NCBI RefSeq assembly: GCF_029888045.1
Contig: NZ_JARXRN010000021.1
Location: 294,935-358,934, forward strand
Length of the DNA: 64,000 nucleotides
From: Luteimonas rhizosphaericola
Lineage (GTDB): Bacteria; Pseudomonadota; Gammaproteobacteria; Xanthomonadales; Xanthomonadaceae
Direction: 5' to 3'
Shown: positions 9,538 to 17,595 of the stretch, piece after piece
How positions within the stretch are numbered: the first letter of the stretch is position 1
How the letters are laid out: the number at the start of each line of letters is the position of its first letter
Made by a program: the position numbers and the translations under genes
The notes under the pieces: model-generated
Told to the model about the DNA's origin: nothing
What the model saw: the letters and a program-made list of their open reading frames with translations, nothing else
Databases searched by the model: none

Positions 9538-10254
9538 ATGCACCCGGACGTCGTGCCCGCGGCCCCGGTGCCGCGCATCCCCGTGCGCGGCGGCGGCACC
9601 TTCCCGGTGCGCCGCATCTACTGCGTCGGGCGCAATTTCGCCGACCATGCCCGCGAGATGGGCGCCACCGCCCCGGCGTCGAAGGCCGAGCGCGGTACCC
9701 CGGTGTTCTTCCACAAGCCGGCCGATGCGATCGTCACCTGCGACGCCGTGGACTACCCGCTGGCCACGCACGATCTGCACCACGAGGTGGAACTGGTGGT
9801 CGCGATCGGCCTGGACGCACCGGCGGGCGAACTGCCCGTCGATGCCGCGCAGGCGCTGGTGTTCGGCTACGGCGTGGGGCTGGACCTCACCCGCCGCGAC
9901 CTGCAGGCCGCGGCGAAGGCCAAGGGCCTGCCGTGGGACACGGCCAAGGGTTTCGACCAGTCGGCGCCGGTGAGCGAGCTGGTGCCGGCGGCCGATGTCG
10001 GCGCGTTGCCGTCGCGCGTGCTGTCGCTCGAGGTCAACGGCGAACGCCGCCAGCAGTCGGGCCTGGACCAGCTGATCTGGGACGTGCCGGAGATCCTGCA
10101 CGAACTCTCGAAGCTCTACGCGCTGCGCGCCGGGGACCTGGTGTTCATGGGCACGCCCGCGGGCGTGGCCGCGCTGCAGCCTGGCGATGCCTGCGTGGCG
10201 CGCCTGGACGATGTGCTGGAGCTGCGTTGCCACGTCCGCGCCGCGCGGGCATAG
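9538..10254 (+). CDS. Fumarylacetoacetate hydrolase (FAH)-family protein
   Basis: The 238-residue protein has the FAH catalytic fold: YCVGRNFADHAREMG, PVFFHKPADAI, metal-binding glutamates in HHEVELVVAIG, FGYGVGLDLTRRD and DLVFMGTPAGVA. It is closest in pattern to the single-domain acylpyruvase/YcgM-type enzymes, which hydrolyse or decarboxylate beta-keto acids with Mg2+. The exact substrate is unknown. It follows the small membrane protein gene after 6 nt and precedes mscL. Confidence 0.88.
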   Translation: MHPDVVPAAPVPRIPVRGGGTFPVRRIYCVGRNFADHAREMGATAPASKAERGTPVFFHKPADAIVTCDAVDYPLATHDLHHEVELVVAIGLDAPAGELPVDAAQALVFGYGVGLDLTRRDLQAAAKAKGLPWDTAKGFDQSAPVSELVPAADVGALPSRVLSLEVNGERRQQSGLDQLIWDVPEILHELSKLYALRAGDLVFMGTPAGVAALQPGDACVARLDDVLELRCHVRAARA

Positions 10255-10302
10255 TGGCCGCGGCCGGCGACGGCCGTCCCGATCCGCACGCAGGAGTCCG
10301 CG

Positions 10303-10716
10303 ATGGGCATGCTCTCCGAGTTCCGTGAATTCGCGATGCGCGGCAACGTCATCGACCTCGCCGTCGGCGTGGTGATCGGCGCCGCCTTCGGGAAGATCGT
10401 CACCTCGCTGGTCGACAATGTGATCATGCCGCCGATCGGACTGCTGCTGGGCGGCGTGGACTTCGCCGACCTGGGCTGGACCCTGCGCGAGGCCACGGTG
10501 AACGCGGCCGGCGAGGAGGTGCCCGCGGTGGTGCTGGGGTACGGCGCGTTCATCAACACGATCATCCAGTTCATCATCATCGCGTTCGCGATCTTCCTGC
10601 TGGTGCGCACGATCAACCGCTTCCACCGCAAGAAGCCGGCGGAGCCTGAGGCACCGGCCGCACCGCCGGAAGACGTGGTGCTGCTGCGCGAGATCCGCGA
10701 CCTGCTGCGTCGCTGA
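10303..10716 (+). CDS. mscL: Large-conductance mechanosensitive channel MscL
   Basis: The 137-residue protein matches MscL over its full length. It has an amphipathic N-terminal helix ([13 protein letters not shown]), TM1 lining the pore ([20 protein letters not shown]), a periplasmic loop, TM2 ([19 protein letters not shown]) and a C-terminal coiled bundle ([15 protein letters not shown]). It opens under membrane tension to release solutes on hypo-osmotic shock. CAGGAG sits 7 nt before ATG 10303. Confidence 0.96.
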   Translation: MGMLSEFREFAMRGNVIDLAVGVVIGAAFGKIVTSLVDNVIMPPIGLLLGGVDFADLGWTLREATVNAAGEEVPAVVLGYGAFINTIIQFIIIAFAIFLLVRTINRFHRKKPAEPEAPAAPPEDVVLLREIRDLLRR

Positions 10717-10793
10717 CACGCGACTTCCCGCACATCCGGTCGAACCCGCCCGCCTGTAGGCTGGCGGCTTCGCCGTGTCCGGACGCCCGATCC

Positions 10794-12194
10794 ATGCGCC
10801 TCGCCTCCCTCGTGTTCGCCTGCCTGCTGCCTGCCGCCGCGTCCGCCGCCGAACCCACGCGCATCCCCGATGCCGCGTTCGAAACCGCCGACGCGCTGCG
10901 CGAGCGCGCGCTCGCCGACGACACCGCGTGGAACGTCGTCGAGTCGCTCACCACCGAGATCGGCCCGCGCCTGCCCGGCAGCGAGGCCGACGCCCGCGCC
11001 GTGGCCTGGGCGCAGGCGAAGCTGCGCGCGCTGGGCTACGACAAGGTGTGGATCGAGCCGGTGCGCTTCCCCACCTGGGAGCGCCGCAGCGAACGCGCCG
11101 AGGTGCTCGGCGCGCATGCGCAGCCGCTGCTGGTGACCGCATTGGGCGGCAGTCCCGGCGGCACGGTGGAGGCGGAGATCGTGCGCTTCGACAGCTTCGA
11201 GGCGCTGCAGGCCGCGCCCGCGGGATCGCTCGCGGGGAAAATCGCGTTCGTCGATTACGACATGGCGCGCACGCGCGACGGCAGCGGCTACGGCAAGGCC
11301 GGCGCGGTGCGCAGCCGCGGCCCGTCCGAGGCGATCCGCAAGGGCGCGGCGGGCTACCTAATGCGCTCGATCGGCACCAGCCCGCACCGGGTGGCGAACA
11401 CCGGCATCACCCGCTTCGACGAAGGGCTCGCGCCGATTCCCGCGGCCGCGCTCTCGCTGGTGGACGCCGACCAGCTGGCGCGCCTGCTGCAGCGCGGCCC
11501 GGCGCGCGTGCGCCTGGCGCTGGACTGTGGCTGGACCGGCGCCGAGTACACCTCGCACAACGTGATCGGCGAGATCACCGGCCGCGAGGCTCCCGACGAA
11601 GTCGTGCTGATCGGCGCCCACCTCGATTCGTGGGACCTGGGTACCGGCGCGATCGACGATGGCGCGGGCATCGCGATCACGATGGCCGCCGGCCGCCTGA
11701 TCGGCCAGCTTCCGCAGCGGCCGCGACGTACGATCCGCGTGGTCGCGTTCGCCAACGAGGAGCAGGGCCTGATCGGTGCGCGGGAATACGCGCGGCGGCA
11801 TGCGGACGCGGTCGGCAGGCACGTGCTCGCCGCCGAGAGCGATTTCGGCGCCGGCCGCATCTACGGCTTCAGCACCGGCGCGCCCGCGCACGCGCAGGAC
11901 GCCTCGCGCCGGATCGCCGAAGCGCTGGCGCCGCTGGGCATCGAGTACCTGCCCGGCCAGGGCGGCCCGGGCCCGGACATCTCGCCGCTGGCCGCCATCG
12001 GCGGCGCCTGGGCCTGGCTGGGCCAGGACGGCAGCGAGTACTTCGACCTGCACCACAACGCCGACGACACGCTGGACAAGATCGATCCCGACGCGCTGGC
12101 GCAGAACGTCGCCGCCTACGCGGTATTCGCGTGGCTGGCGGCGGAAGCCGAGGGCGGCTTCGGCAGCGCGCCGAAGCCGCCGGCAGCGCCCTGA
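10794..12194 (+). CDS. Secreted M28-family zinc aminopeptidase with PA domain
   Basis: The 466-residue protein has a signal peptide (MRLASLVFACLLPAAASA), a protease-associated domain insert (about residues 110-220) and the M28 di-zinc core. Visible ligands are His-x-Asp in LIGAHLDSWD, Asp in DDGAGIA, the catalytic and metal Glu pair in FANEEQGL, Asp in AAESDFG and the late His in DLHHNADDT. It should trim N-terminal residues or dipeptides from peptides in the periplasm or outside. Monocistronic by spacing. Confidence 0.9.
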   Translation: MRLASLVFACLLPAAASAAEPTRIPDAAFETADALRERALADDTAWNVVESLTTEIGPRLPGSEADARAVAWAQAKLRALGYDKVWIEPVRFPTWERRSERAEVLGAHAQPLLVTALGGSPGGTVEAEIVRFDSFEALQAAPAGSLAGKIAFVDYDMARTRDGSGYGKAGAVRSRGPSEAIRKGAAGYLMRSIGTSPHRVANTGITRFDEGLAPIPAAALSLVDADQLARLLQRGPARVRLALDCGWTGAEYTSHNVIGEITGREAPDEVVLIGAHLDSWDLGTGAIDDGAGIAITMAAGRLIGQLPQRPRRTIRVVAFANEEQGLIGAREYARRHADAVGRHVLAAESDFGAGRIYGFSTGAPAHAQDASRRIAEALAPLGIEYLPGQGGPGPDISPLAAIGGAWAWLGQDGSEYFDLHHNADDTLDKIDPDALAQNVAAYAVFAWLAAEAEGGFGSAPKPPAAP

Positions 12195-12475
12195 CGCGAC
12201 CGGCGTGACAGCGGCGCGGTGACGAAGCCGCCGCTGATGTCGGCACACGGCGTCGCCGGCCCCGCACGGTGACTCGGTCGCGTGACGCTGCATCGCACAC
12301 GTCCCTCCGACAGGGCGCCAGCCGCGCAGACTTTCCGCTTGCCTGCGACGGCCGGCCGCGCAGCTCCGGGCGCACGTGCCCGCCATCGCGCTATTCGAAT
12401 TCGTGTTCGAGCGATTCCGGACACCACGCGAACGGGCCGGTACGCTCGCCCTGTCGACGGGGAAGAGGATTCGCC

Positions 12476-14467
12476 ATGCGCGGCCATGTCATGTCGCTTC
12501 TGCTGCCATTGCTGGCGCTCTCCGGCCTCGCGCACGCGGATCCGGCGTCGCCGCTGCAGCTGCGGTCGCCCGGCGGCACGGCCTCCGCGTCGCTGACGCT
12601 CGACGCGGCCGGCCAGCCGCGGCTGGCGGTCGCGTGGCGTGATGAACCCGTCCTGCTGCCCTCGCCGCTCGGCGTGCAGTTCGCCGACGACGGCCTCGAC
12701 CGAGGCCTGCGCATCACCGCCAGCCGCACGCGTGAGCACGACGCGACCTACCGCTTCGTCGCCGGCAAGGCGCGCGACGGTCGCGACCACTATCGCGAAC
12801 TCGCGATCGACCTCACCGACGCGCAGGGGCGCACGCTCGGCCTCGTGCTGCGGGCCTACGACGACGGCATCGCCTTCCGCTACCGGTTGCCGCTGCCGGC
12901 GCAGGGTGACCTGGAGGTCCGCCAGGACCTGACCGGCTACCTGTTCCCGCGCGACTACCGCTGCTGGTCGTTCAACGTCGGTCGCTTCAACACGCCGCAT
13001 GAAGGCGAGTTCGACCCGATCCAGGCCTCGAAGATCCGGCCGATGCACCTGATCGACCTGCCGCTGGTGTGCGAGACCGGCCACGGGGACGCGACGTTCG
13101 CCATCGCCGAAGCCGACCTCGACCGCTACGCGGCGTTCTACCTGTCCGGTCGCGGCGACGGCCGGCTTGGCCTGGACACCCGCCTCTCCCCGCGTCACGA
13201 CACGCCCGAGTTCGCGGTGCGCATCCCGCGCGACGAGGTCGCCGCGGGCGGCCACCTCACACCGTGGCGCGTAGTGATGCTCGGCGACTCGCCCGGCGCG
13301 CTGGTGGAGTCGAACCTGATCGCACACCTCAATCCGCCCACGCCGATCGAGGACACCTCGTGGATCGTGCCCGGCAAGAGCGCGTGGGACTGGTGGTCGG
13401 GCAGCGTGGCGCCGGACGTGCCCGAGCCGGGCATGAACACCGCGACCATGCGCCGTTACATCGACCATGCCGCCGACATGGGGCTGGAATACATGCTGAT
13501 CGACGCCGGCTGGTATCCCGGCAGCAGCGGCGGCGACCTGTGGGAGCCTTCGGCCGACGCCAGCCGCCCGATTCCCGGGCTCGACCTGCCCGCGCTGCTC
13601 GCGCATGCGCGCGAGCGCGGCGTGGGCATCTGGCTGTGGGTGCACTTCCGGGCGCTGGAGACGCGCATGGACGAGATGTTCGCGCTGTACCGCGACTGGG
13701 GCGTGAAGGGCGTCAAGATCGACTACATGGACCGCAACGACCAGGAGATGGTCGCCTTCTTCCACCGCATGATGCGCAGCGCCGCCGAGCACCGGCTGAT
13801 GCTCGACCTGCACGGCGCCTATCGCCCGACCGGACTCAACCGCACCTGGCCGCACTTCCTCACCCAGGAAGGCGTACTCGGCGCCGAGTACAACAAGTGG
13901 AGCCGTCGGATCACGCCGACGCACAACGTGACCCTCCCGTTCACGCGCATGCTCGTGGGCCCGATCGACTACACGCCCGGCGGCTTCCGCAACGTCGCGC
14001 CGGAGGACTTCACCCCGTCGTTCACCCGCCCGCAGGTGATGGGCACGCGCGCGCACCAGCTGGCGATGTTCGTCGTTTATGACAGCCCGCTGCAGATGGT
14101 GGCCGACAGCCCGGACGTCTACATCGAGACGCCCGGCGCCGACTTCCTGGGCCTGGTGCCCACGACCTGGGACGAGACCCGCGTGCTGTCGGGCGCGATC
14201 GGCGAGCACGTCGCGATCGCTCGCCGCAGCGGGCGCGACTGGTACATCGGCGCGATGACCAACGAATCGCCGCGTACGCTAAAGCTGGACCTGTCCTTCC
14301 TCGGCGACGATCGCTACCAGGCGACGCTCTGGCAGGACGGCGCGGCGCCGACGGACGTGCAGCGCAGCGAGCGCGCCGTGCGCGGCGGCCAGGCGCTGTC
14401 GCTGCGGCTCGCGGGAGGCGGCGGCGCGGCGCTGAAGCTGTCGCCGGTGGCGGCAGGCGGGGAGTGA
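12476..14467 (+). CDS. Glycoside hydrolase family 97 (alpha-galactosidase/alpha-glucosidase type)
   Basis: The 663-residue protein has a signal peptide (MRGHVMSLLLPLLALSGLAHA), an N-terminal beta-sandwich domain, a TIM barrel (about residues 300-560) and a C-terminal beta domain. The barrel reads MLIDAGWYPGSSGGD, then GVKGVKIDYMDRNDQEMV, and LMLDLHGAYRPTGLNRTWPH. Asp416 in KIDYMD is at the position where retaining GH97 alpha-galactosidases have their nucleophile; inverting SusB-type enzymes lack it. I therefore lean to a retaining enzyme. GGAAGAGG lies before ATG 12476. No SusC/SusD or other sugar genes flank it. Confidence 0.9.
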   Translation: MRGHVMSLLLPLLALSGLAHADPASPLQLRSPGGTASASLTLDAAGQPRLAVAWRDEPVLLPSPLGVQFADDGLDRGLRITASRTREHDATYRFVAGKARDGRDHYRELAIDLTDAQGRTLGLVLRAYDDGIAFRYRLPLPAQGDLEVRQDLTGYLFPRDYRCWSFNVGRFNTPHEGEFDPIQASKIRPMHLIDLPLVCETGHGDATFAIAEADLDRYAAFYLSGRGDGRLGLDTRLSPRHDTPEFAVRIPRDEVAAGGHLTPWRVVMLGDSPGALVESNLIAHLNPPTPIEDTSWIVPGKSAWDWWSGSVAPDVPEPGMNTATMRRYIDHAADMGLEYMLIDAGWYPGSSGGDLWEPSADASRPIPGLDLPALLAHARERGVGIWLWVHFRALETRMDEMFALYRDWGVKGVKIDYMDRNDQEMVAFFHRMMRSAAEHRLMLDLHGAYRPTGLNRTWPHFLTQEGVLGAEYNKWSRRITPTHNVTLPFTRMLVGPIDYTPGGFRNVAPEDFTPSFTRPQVMGTRAHQLAMFVVYDSPLQMVADSPDVYIETPGADFLGLVPTTWDETRVLSGAIGEHVAIARRSGRDWYIGAMTNESPRTLKLDLSFLGDDRYQATLWQDGAAPTDVQRSERAVRGGQALSLRLAGGGGAALKLSPVAAGGE

Positions 14468-14509
14468 AAGCGACACCCGTCCGGGCAGCGCTGGCCCGCG
14501 CATCGACCG

Positions 14510-15370
14510 CTATTGCGCGGCGGGAATCACCTGGCGGCCGCGCACCCACTCGGCCAGCAACACCGCCGTCGCCGCGGCGACGTTGAGGCTCTCCACCGCG
14601 CCGGTGCCGGGAATCGACAGGCGCAGGTCGCAGGCGCGGGCGAGGCCCGCATCCATGCCCTGCGCCTCGGCGCCTAGCACGTAGACCAGGCGCGGCGGCA
14701 GCGCGGTGGCGAACACGTCCGCGCCACCACGCACCAGGGTGGCGGCGAGCACGAACCCGGCCGAGCGCAGCATCGGGAGTGCCTCGTCCTGCGCCGGCAG
14801 GCGGACCAGCGGCACCGCTTCGGCGCCGCCCTCGGCCACGCGCGCGGCCGCGCCCGAAAGCCCGAGCGGCGCCTCGACCGGCAGAAGCAGGCCCGCCACG
14901 CCGAAGTGCGCGCACGCGCGCAGGATCGCGCCGAGGTTGTGCGGATTGCCCACGCCGTCGAGCCAGAGCGCGCAGCACGGTCCGACCGGGAGCGCCGCCA
15001 GCCAGGCGTCGAACGCCTGCGGCGATTCGCGCCGCACGTCGGCGACCACGCCTTCGTGGTGCGTGCTCGCGGCCAGCCGGCGCAGTTCTTCCACGTCCTC
15101 GACCACGCGGTAGCCGACGCGATGCGCCGCGCACCATTTCAGCAGCGGCTGCAGGCGCGGGATGCGGTCGGCCGACAGGTAGAGTTTGCGGATCGCGTCC
15201 GGCCGGCGCGCGAACACCGCCTCCACCGCGTTGAGCCCGTACAGGCGCAGCTCCGCGCTGCGGTCGCCACCCGTGGCGGCGTTCCCACGTGCCGGCGCGG
15301 TCGCTCCGCTCCCACGCGCGCCCCAGGGCGTCTCGCGCCCGGGCCCGAGCGGCATGCGCCTGCCCCCCAT
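14510..15370 (-). CDS. TrmH/SpoU-family RNA 2'-O-methyltransferase
   Basis: The 286-residue protein carries a substrate-binding N-terminal domain (LYGLNAVEAVFARRPDAIRK) and a C-terminal SPOUT knot with the three family motifs: GNPHNLGAILRACAHFG, YVLGAEAQGMD and IPGTGAVESLNVAAATAVLL. It methylates ribose in rRNA or tRNA; it is related to RlmB but the precise target is not readable. ATG 15370 begins one base after the AGCS symporter stop (TGACATG), so it is coupled to that gene. About 40 extra N-terminal residues are encoded by a REP-like repeat (see the repeat entry), which is unusual; the true start could be internal. Confidence 0.85.
   Translation of the reverse strand: MGGRRMPLGPGRETPWGARGSGATAPARGNAATGGDRSAELRLYGLNAVEAVFARRPDAIRKLYLSADRIPRLQPLLKWCAAHRVGYRVVEDVEELRRLAASTHHEGVVADVRRESPQAFDAWLAALPVGPCCALWLDGVGNPHNLGAILRACAHFGVAGLLLPVEAPLGLSGAAARVAEGGAEAVPLVRLPAQDEALPMLRSAGFVLAATLVRGGADVFATALPPRLVYVLGAEAQGMDAGLARACDLRLSIPGTGAVESLNVAAATAVLLAEWVRGRQVIPAAQ
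15261..15315 (-). repeat. Two REP-like palindromic units inside the methyltransferase gene
   Basis: On the minus strand two adjacent units both begin CGTGGGA and end CGACCG (unit one 15315-15297, unit two 15289-15261), each with a small internal dyad such as CGCCAC/GTGGCG. The GTGGGAGCG-start pattern is like the REP elements common in Xanthomonadaceae intergenic regions. Here it is read in frame as the low-complexity N-terminus of the TrmH-family protein. Confidence 0.4.
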
Positions 15371-15371
15371 G

Positions 15372-16805
15372 TCAGTCGCGCTTGCGCCAGAAGGCCGCGT
15401 TGCGGATCCCGAGCGCCTCCGGGTCGAAGGTGGGATCCAGGCCCGCCTTCTTCTGCGCCTCGTAGTCGCGCAGCGCAACCAGCGCGGGCTTCTGCAGGAT
15501 CAGGATCGCGATGATGTTGAGCCACGCCATCAGCCCCACGCCGATGTCGCCCAGGGTCCACGCCATTTCCGCGCTGCGCAGCGACCCGAAGGTGACCGCC
15601 GCCAGGATCGCCACCCGCAACACGAACGTCGTCCATGGCCGGTGGATGCGGCGGTTGATGTAGGCGATGTTGGTCTCGGCCATGTAGTAGTAGGCCAGGA
15701 TGGTGGTGAAGGCGAAGAACAGCAGCGCGAGCGCCACGAACGGCGCGCCGTAGCCGGGCAGGATGCTCTCCACCGCGTTCTGCGCGAAGCCCGGGCCGAC
15801 GTCCACGCCGGGCAGCGCCTGATACAGCATCGCGCCGTCCGGCCCGGTGACGTTGTACATGCCGGTCGACAGGATCATGAAGGCGGTCGCGCTGCACACC
15901 AGCAGCGTGTCGACGTACACCGAGAACGCCTGCACGTAGCCCTGCTTGGCCGGGTGCGAGACCTCAGCCGCGGCGGCCGCATGCGGGCCCGTGCCCTGGC
16001 CGGCCTCGTTGGAATAGATGCCGCGCTTGACGCCCCACTCGATCGCCAGGCCCAGCACCGCGCCGAACGCCGCCTCCATGCCGAACGCGCTGCGGAACAC
16101 CAGCGCGAACATCTCCGGGATCTGCGCGTAGTTGACGAACATGATCACCAGCGCGACCAGGATGTAGGCCAGCGCCATGAACGGCACCACCACCTGCGCG
16201 AACGCCGCGATCCGCTTGACGCCGCCGAAGATGATGAAGCCCAGCGCCACGACGAGCAGGGTGGCGGTGGCGGTCGGCGGAATGTTCCAGGCGTTGGTCA
16301 TGCTGGCCGCGATGCCGTTGGCCTGCACGCCCGGCAGCAGGAAGCCGGTGGCCACCACCGTCACCAGTGCGAACAGCCATGCGTACCAGCGCTGGCCCAT
16401 CGCCTTCTCGATGTAGTAGGCCGGGCCGCCGCGGTATTGCCCGTTGTCGTCGGTTTCCTTGTAGATCTGCCCGAGCGTGGATTCCACGTATGCGGTCGAC
16501 GCGCCCAAGAACGCCACCACCCACATCCAGAACACCGCGCCCGGCCCGCCGAAGTAGATCGCGGTGGCGACGCCGGCGATGTTGCCGATGCCCACGCGCC
16601 CCGAGAGCGACAGCGCCAGCGCCTGGAACGGCGACACGCCCGCTGGCGACTTCTCGCCCGACAGCATCAGCCGGATCATCTCGCGCACGCCGCGCACCTG
16701 CAGGAACCGGGTGCGGATGCTGAAATACAGGCCGGCGCCGAGGCACAGCCAGATCAACGGCGGGCTCCAGATCCAGCTGTTGAGGGTGTTGACGATCTGC
16801 TCCAC
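15372..16805 (-). CDS. AGCS-family sodium:alanine/glycine symporter
   Basis: The 477-residue inner-membrane protein has about eleven hydrophobic segments and AGCS signatures: VSPFQALALSLSGRVGIGNIAGVATAIYF-type core (visible as GRVGIGNIAGVAT), GGPAYYIEKAMG, and SNEAGQGTGPHAAAAAEV. It imports alanine or glycine with Na+. The start is taken as GTG 16805 (V-E-Q-I-V-N), because GGGAG lies just upstream and the conserved sequence begins there; the frame stays open far upstream but is not conserved. The TrmH-family gene follows after 1 nt. Confidence 0.92.
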   Translation of the reverse strand: MEQIVNTLNSWIWSPPLIWLCLGAGLYFSIRTRFLQVRGVREMIRLMLSGEKSPAGVSPFQALALSLSGRVGIGNIAGVATAIYFGGPGAVFWMWVVAFLGASTAYVESTLGQIYKETDDNGQYRGGPAYYIEKAMGQRWYAWLFALVTVVATGFLLPGVQANGIAASMTNAWNIPPTATATLLVVALGFIIFGGVKRIAAFAQVVVPFMALAYILVALVIMFVNYAQIPEMFALVFRSAFGMEAAFGAVLGLAIEWGVKRGIYSNEAGQGTGPHAAAAAEVSHPAKQGYVQAFSVYVDTLLVCSATAFMILSTGMYNVTGPDGAMLYQALPGVDVGPGFAQNAVESILPGYGAPFVALALLFFAFTTILAYYYMAETNIAYINRRIHRPWTTFVLRVAILAAVTFGSLRSAEMAWTLGDIGVGLMAWLNIIAILILQKPALVALRDYEAQKKAGLDPTFDPEALGIRNAAFWRKRD

Positions 16806-16972
16806 GGACGCTCCCCAGGGGTTCGGACGGGTTGCCGCGCAACCGGCGCGCGGCGGCGGACCGGTCGATTCTGACCCATCGGCCCCGCAAACGCGAAGCC
16901 GCCATCGCGATCCCGTGTCCTCCGGTTGCCTGCGTGGCGCATCATCCGCCGCGCGGTCGCGATCCCACGCCG

Positions 16973-17524
16973 TCAGGACGTCGCAAGGCGCCCACCCGCG
17001 ATCCGGGCGAACAGGCGCAGGTCGTGGAGCTGGCCGCGCTTGAGCACCGCGCCGCGCAACCGCCCTTCCTCGGCGAAACCGTTGCGCAGCAGCACTCGCG
17101 CGGAGGCGAGATTGAAATCCAGCACGGACGCCTGCAGCCGCTGCACCGCCAACGCCCCCATGACCCACGGCGCGTACGCGGCCACGATGCGGCTCATGTG
17201 TCCCCGCCCCCAGTGCGCGCGCCCGAGCCAGTATCCCAGCTCCGCGCCGATCGCCCGCTCGCGCGGCAGCCGGTGCGCGCCGATGCCGCCGCAGGCCTCG
17301 CCGTCGATCTCGATCGCGAACACCGGCCCGGACAGGTCGACCACCTGGCCTGCCAGAAACGCCTCGCCATCGGTCGGCGTATATGGAAAGGGAAAGCGAT
17401 CGCTGGTCCCGCGCGAGACCTCGGGATCATCGGCGTGGCGGACGAGCGCAGGCAGGTCGTCCGCACGCCAGCGACGCAGGCGTACGCGTGCATCGGCGAC
17501 AGGGATCGACTCGGGCCAGACCAT
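16973..17524 (-). CDS. GNAT acetyltransferase, RimJ/RimL type
   Basis: The 183-residue protein has the RimJ/RimL-like GNAT fold: VRLRRWRADDLPAL at the start, the ELGYWLGRAHWGRGHMS acetyl-CoA-binding segment and the ASARVLLRNGFAEEGRLRGAV tail. Targets of this branch are N-termini of ribosomal proteins, amino acids or small molecules, and cannot be predicted here. ATG 17524 was chosen; GTG 17542 would add six residues. It lies between the RND permease and the AGCS gene. Confidence 0.85.
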   Translation of the reverse strand: MVWPESIPVADARVRLRRWRADDLPALVRHADDPEVSRGTSDRFPFPYTPTDGEAFLAGQVVDLSGPVFAIEIDGEACGGIGAHRLPRERAIGAELGYWLGRAHWGRGHMSRIVAAYAPWVMGALAVQRLQASVLDFNLASARVLLRNGFAEEGRLRGAVLKRGQLHDLRLFARIAGGRLATS

Positions 17525-17595
17525 CGACGGCGCTCGCGACACGGCCGTTCCAGCCTACACGCCGCGACGGTCGCGTGCGACCGCCAGGGCTCGAC

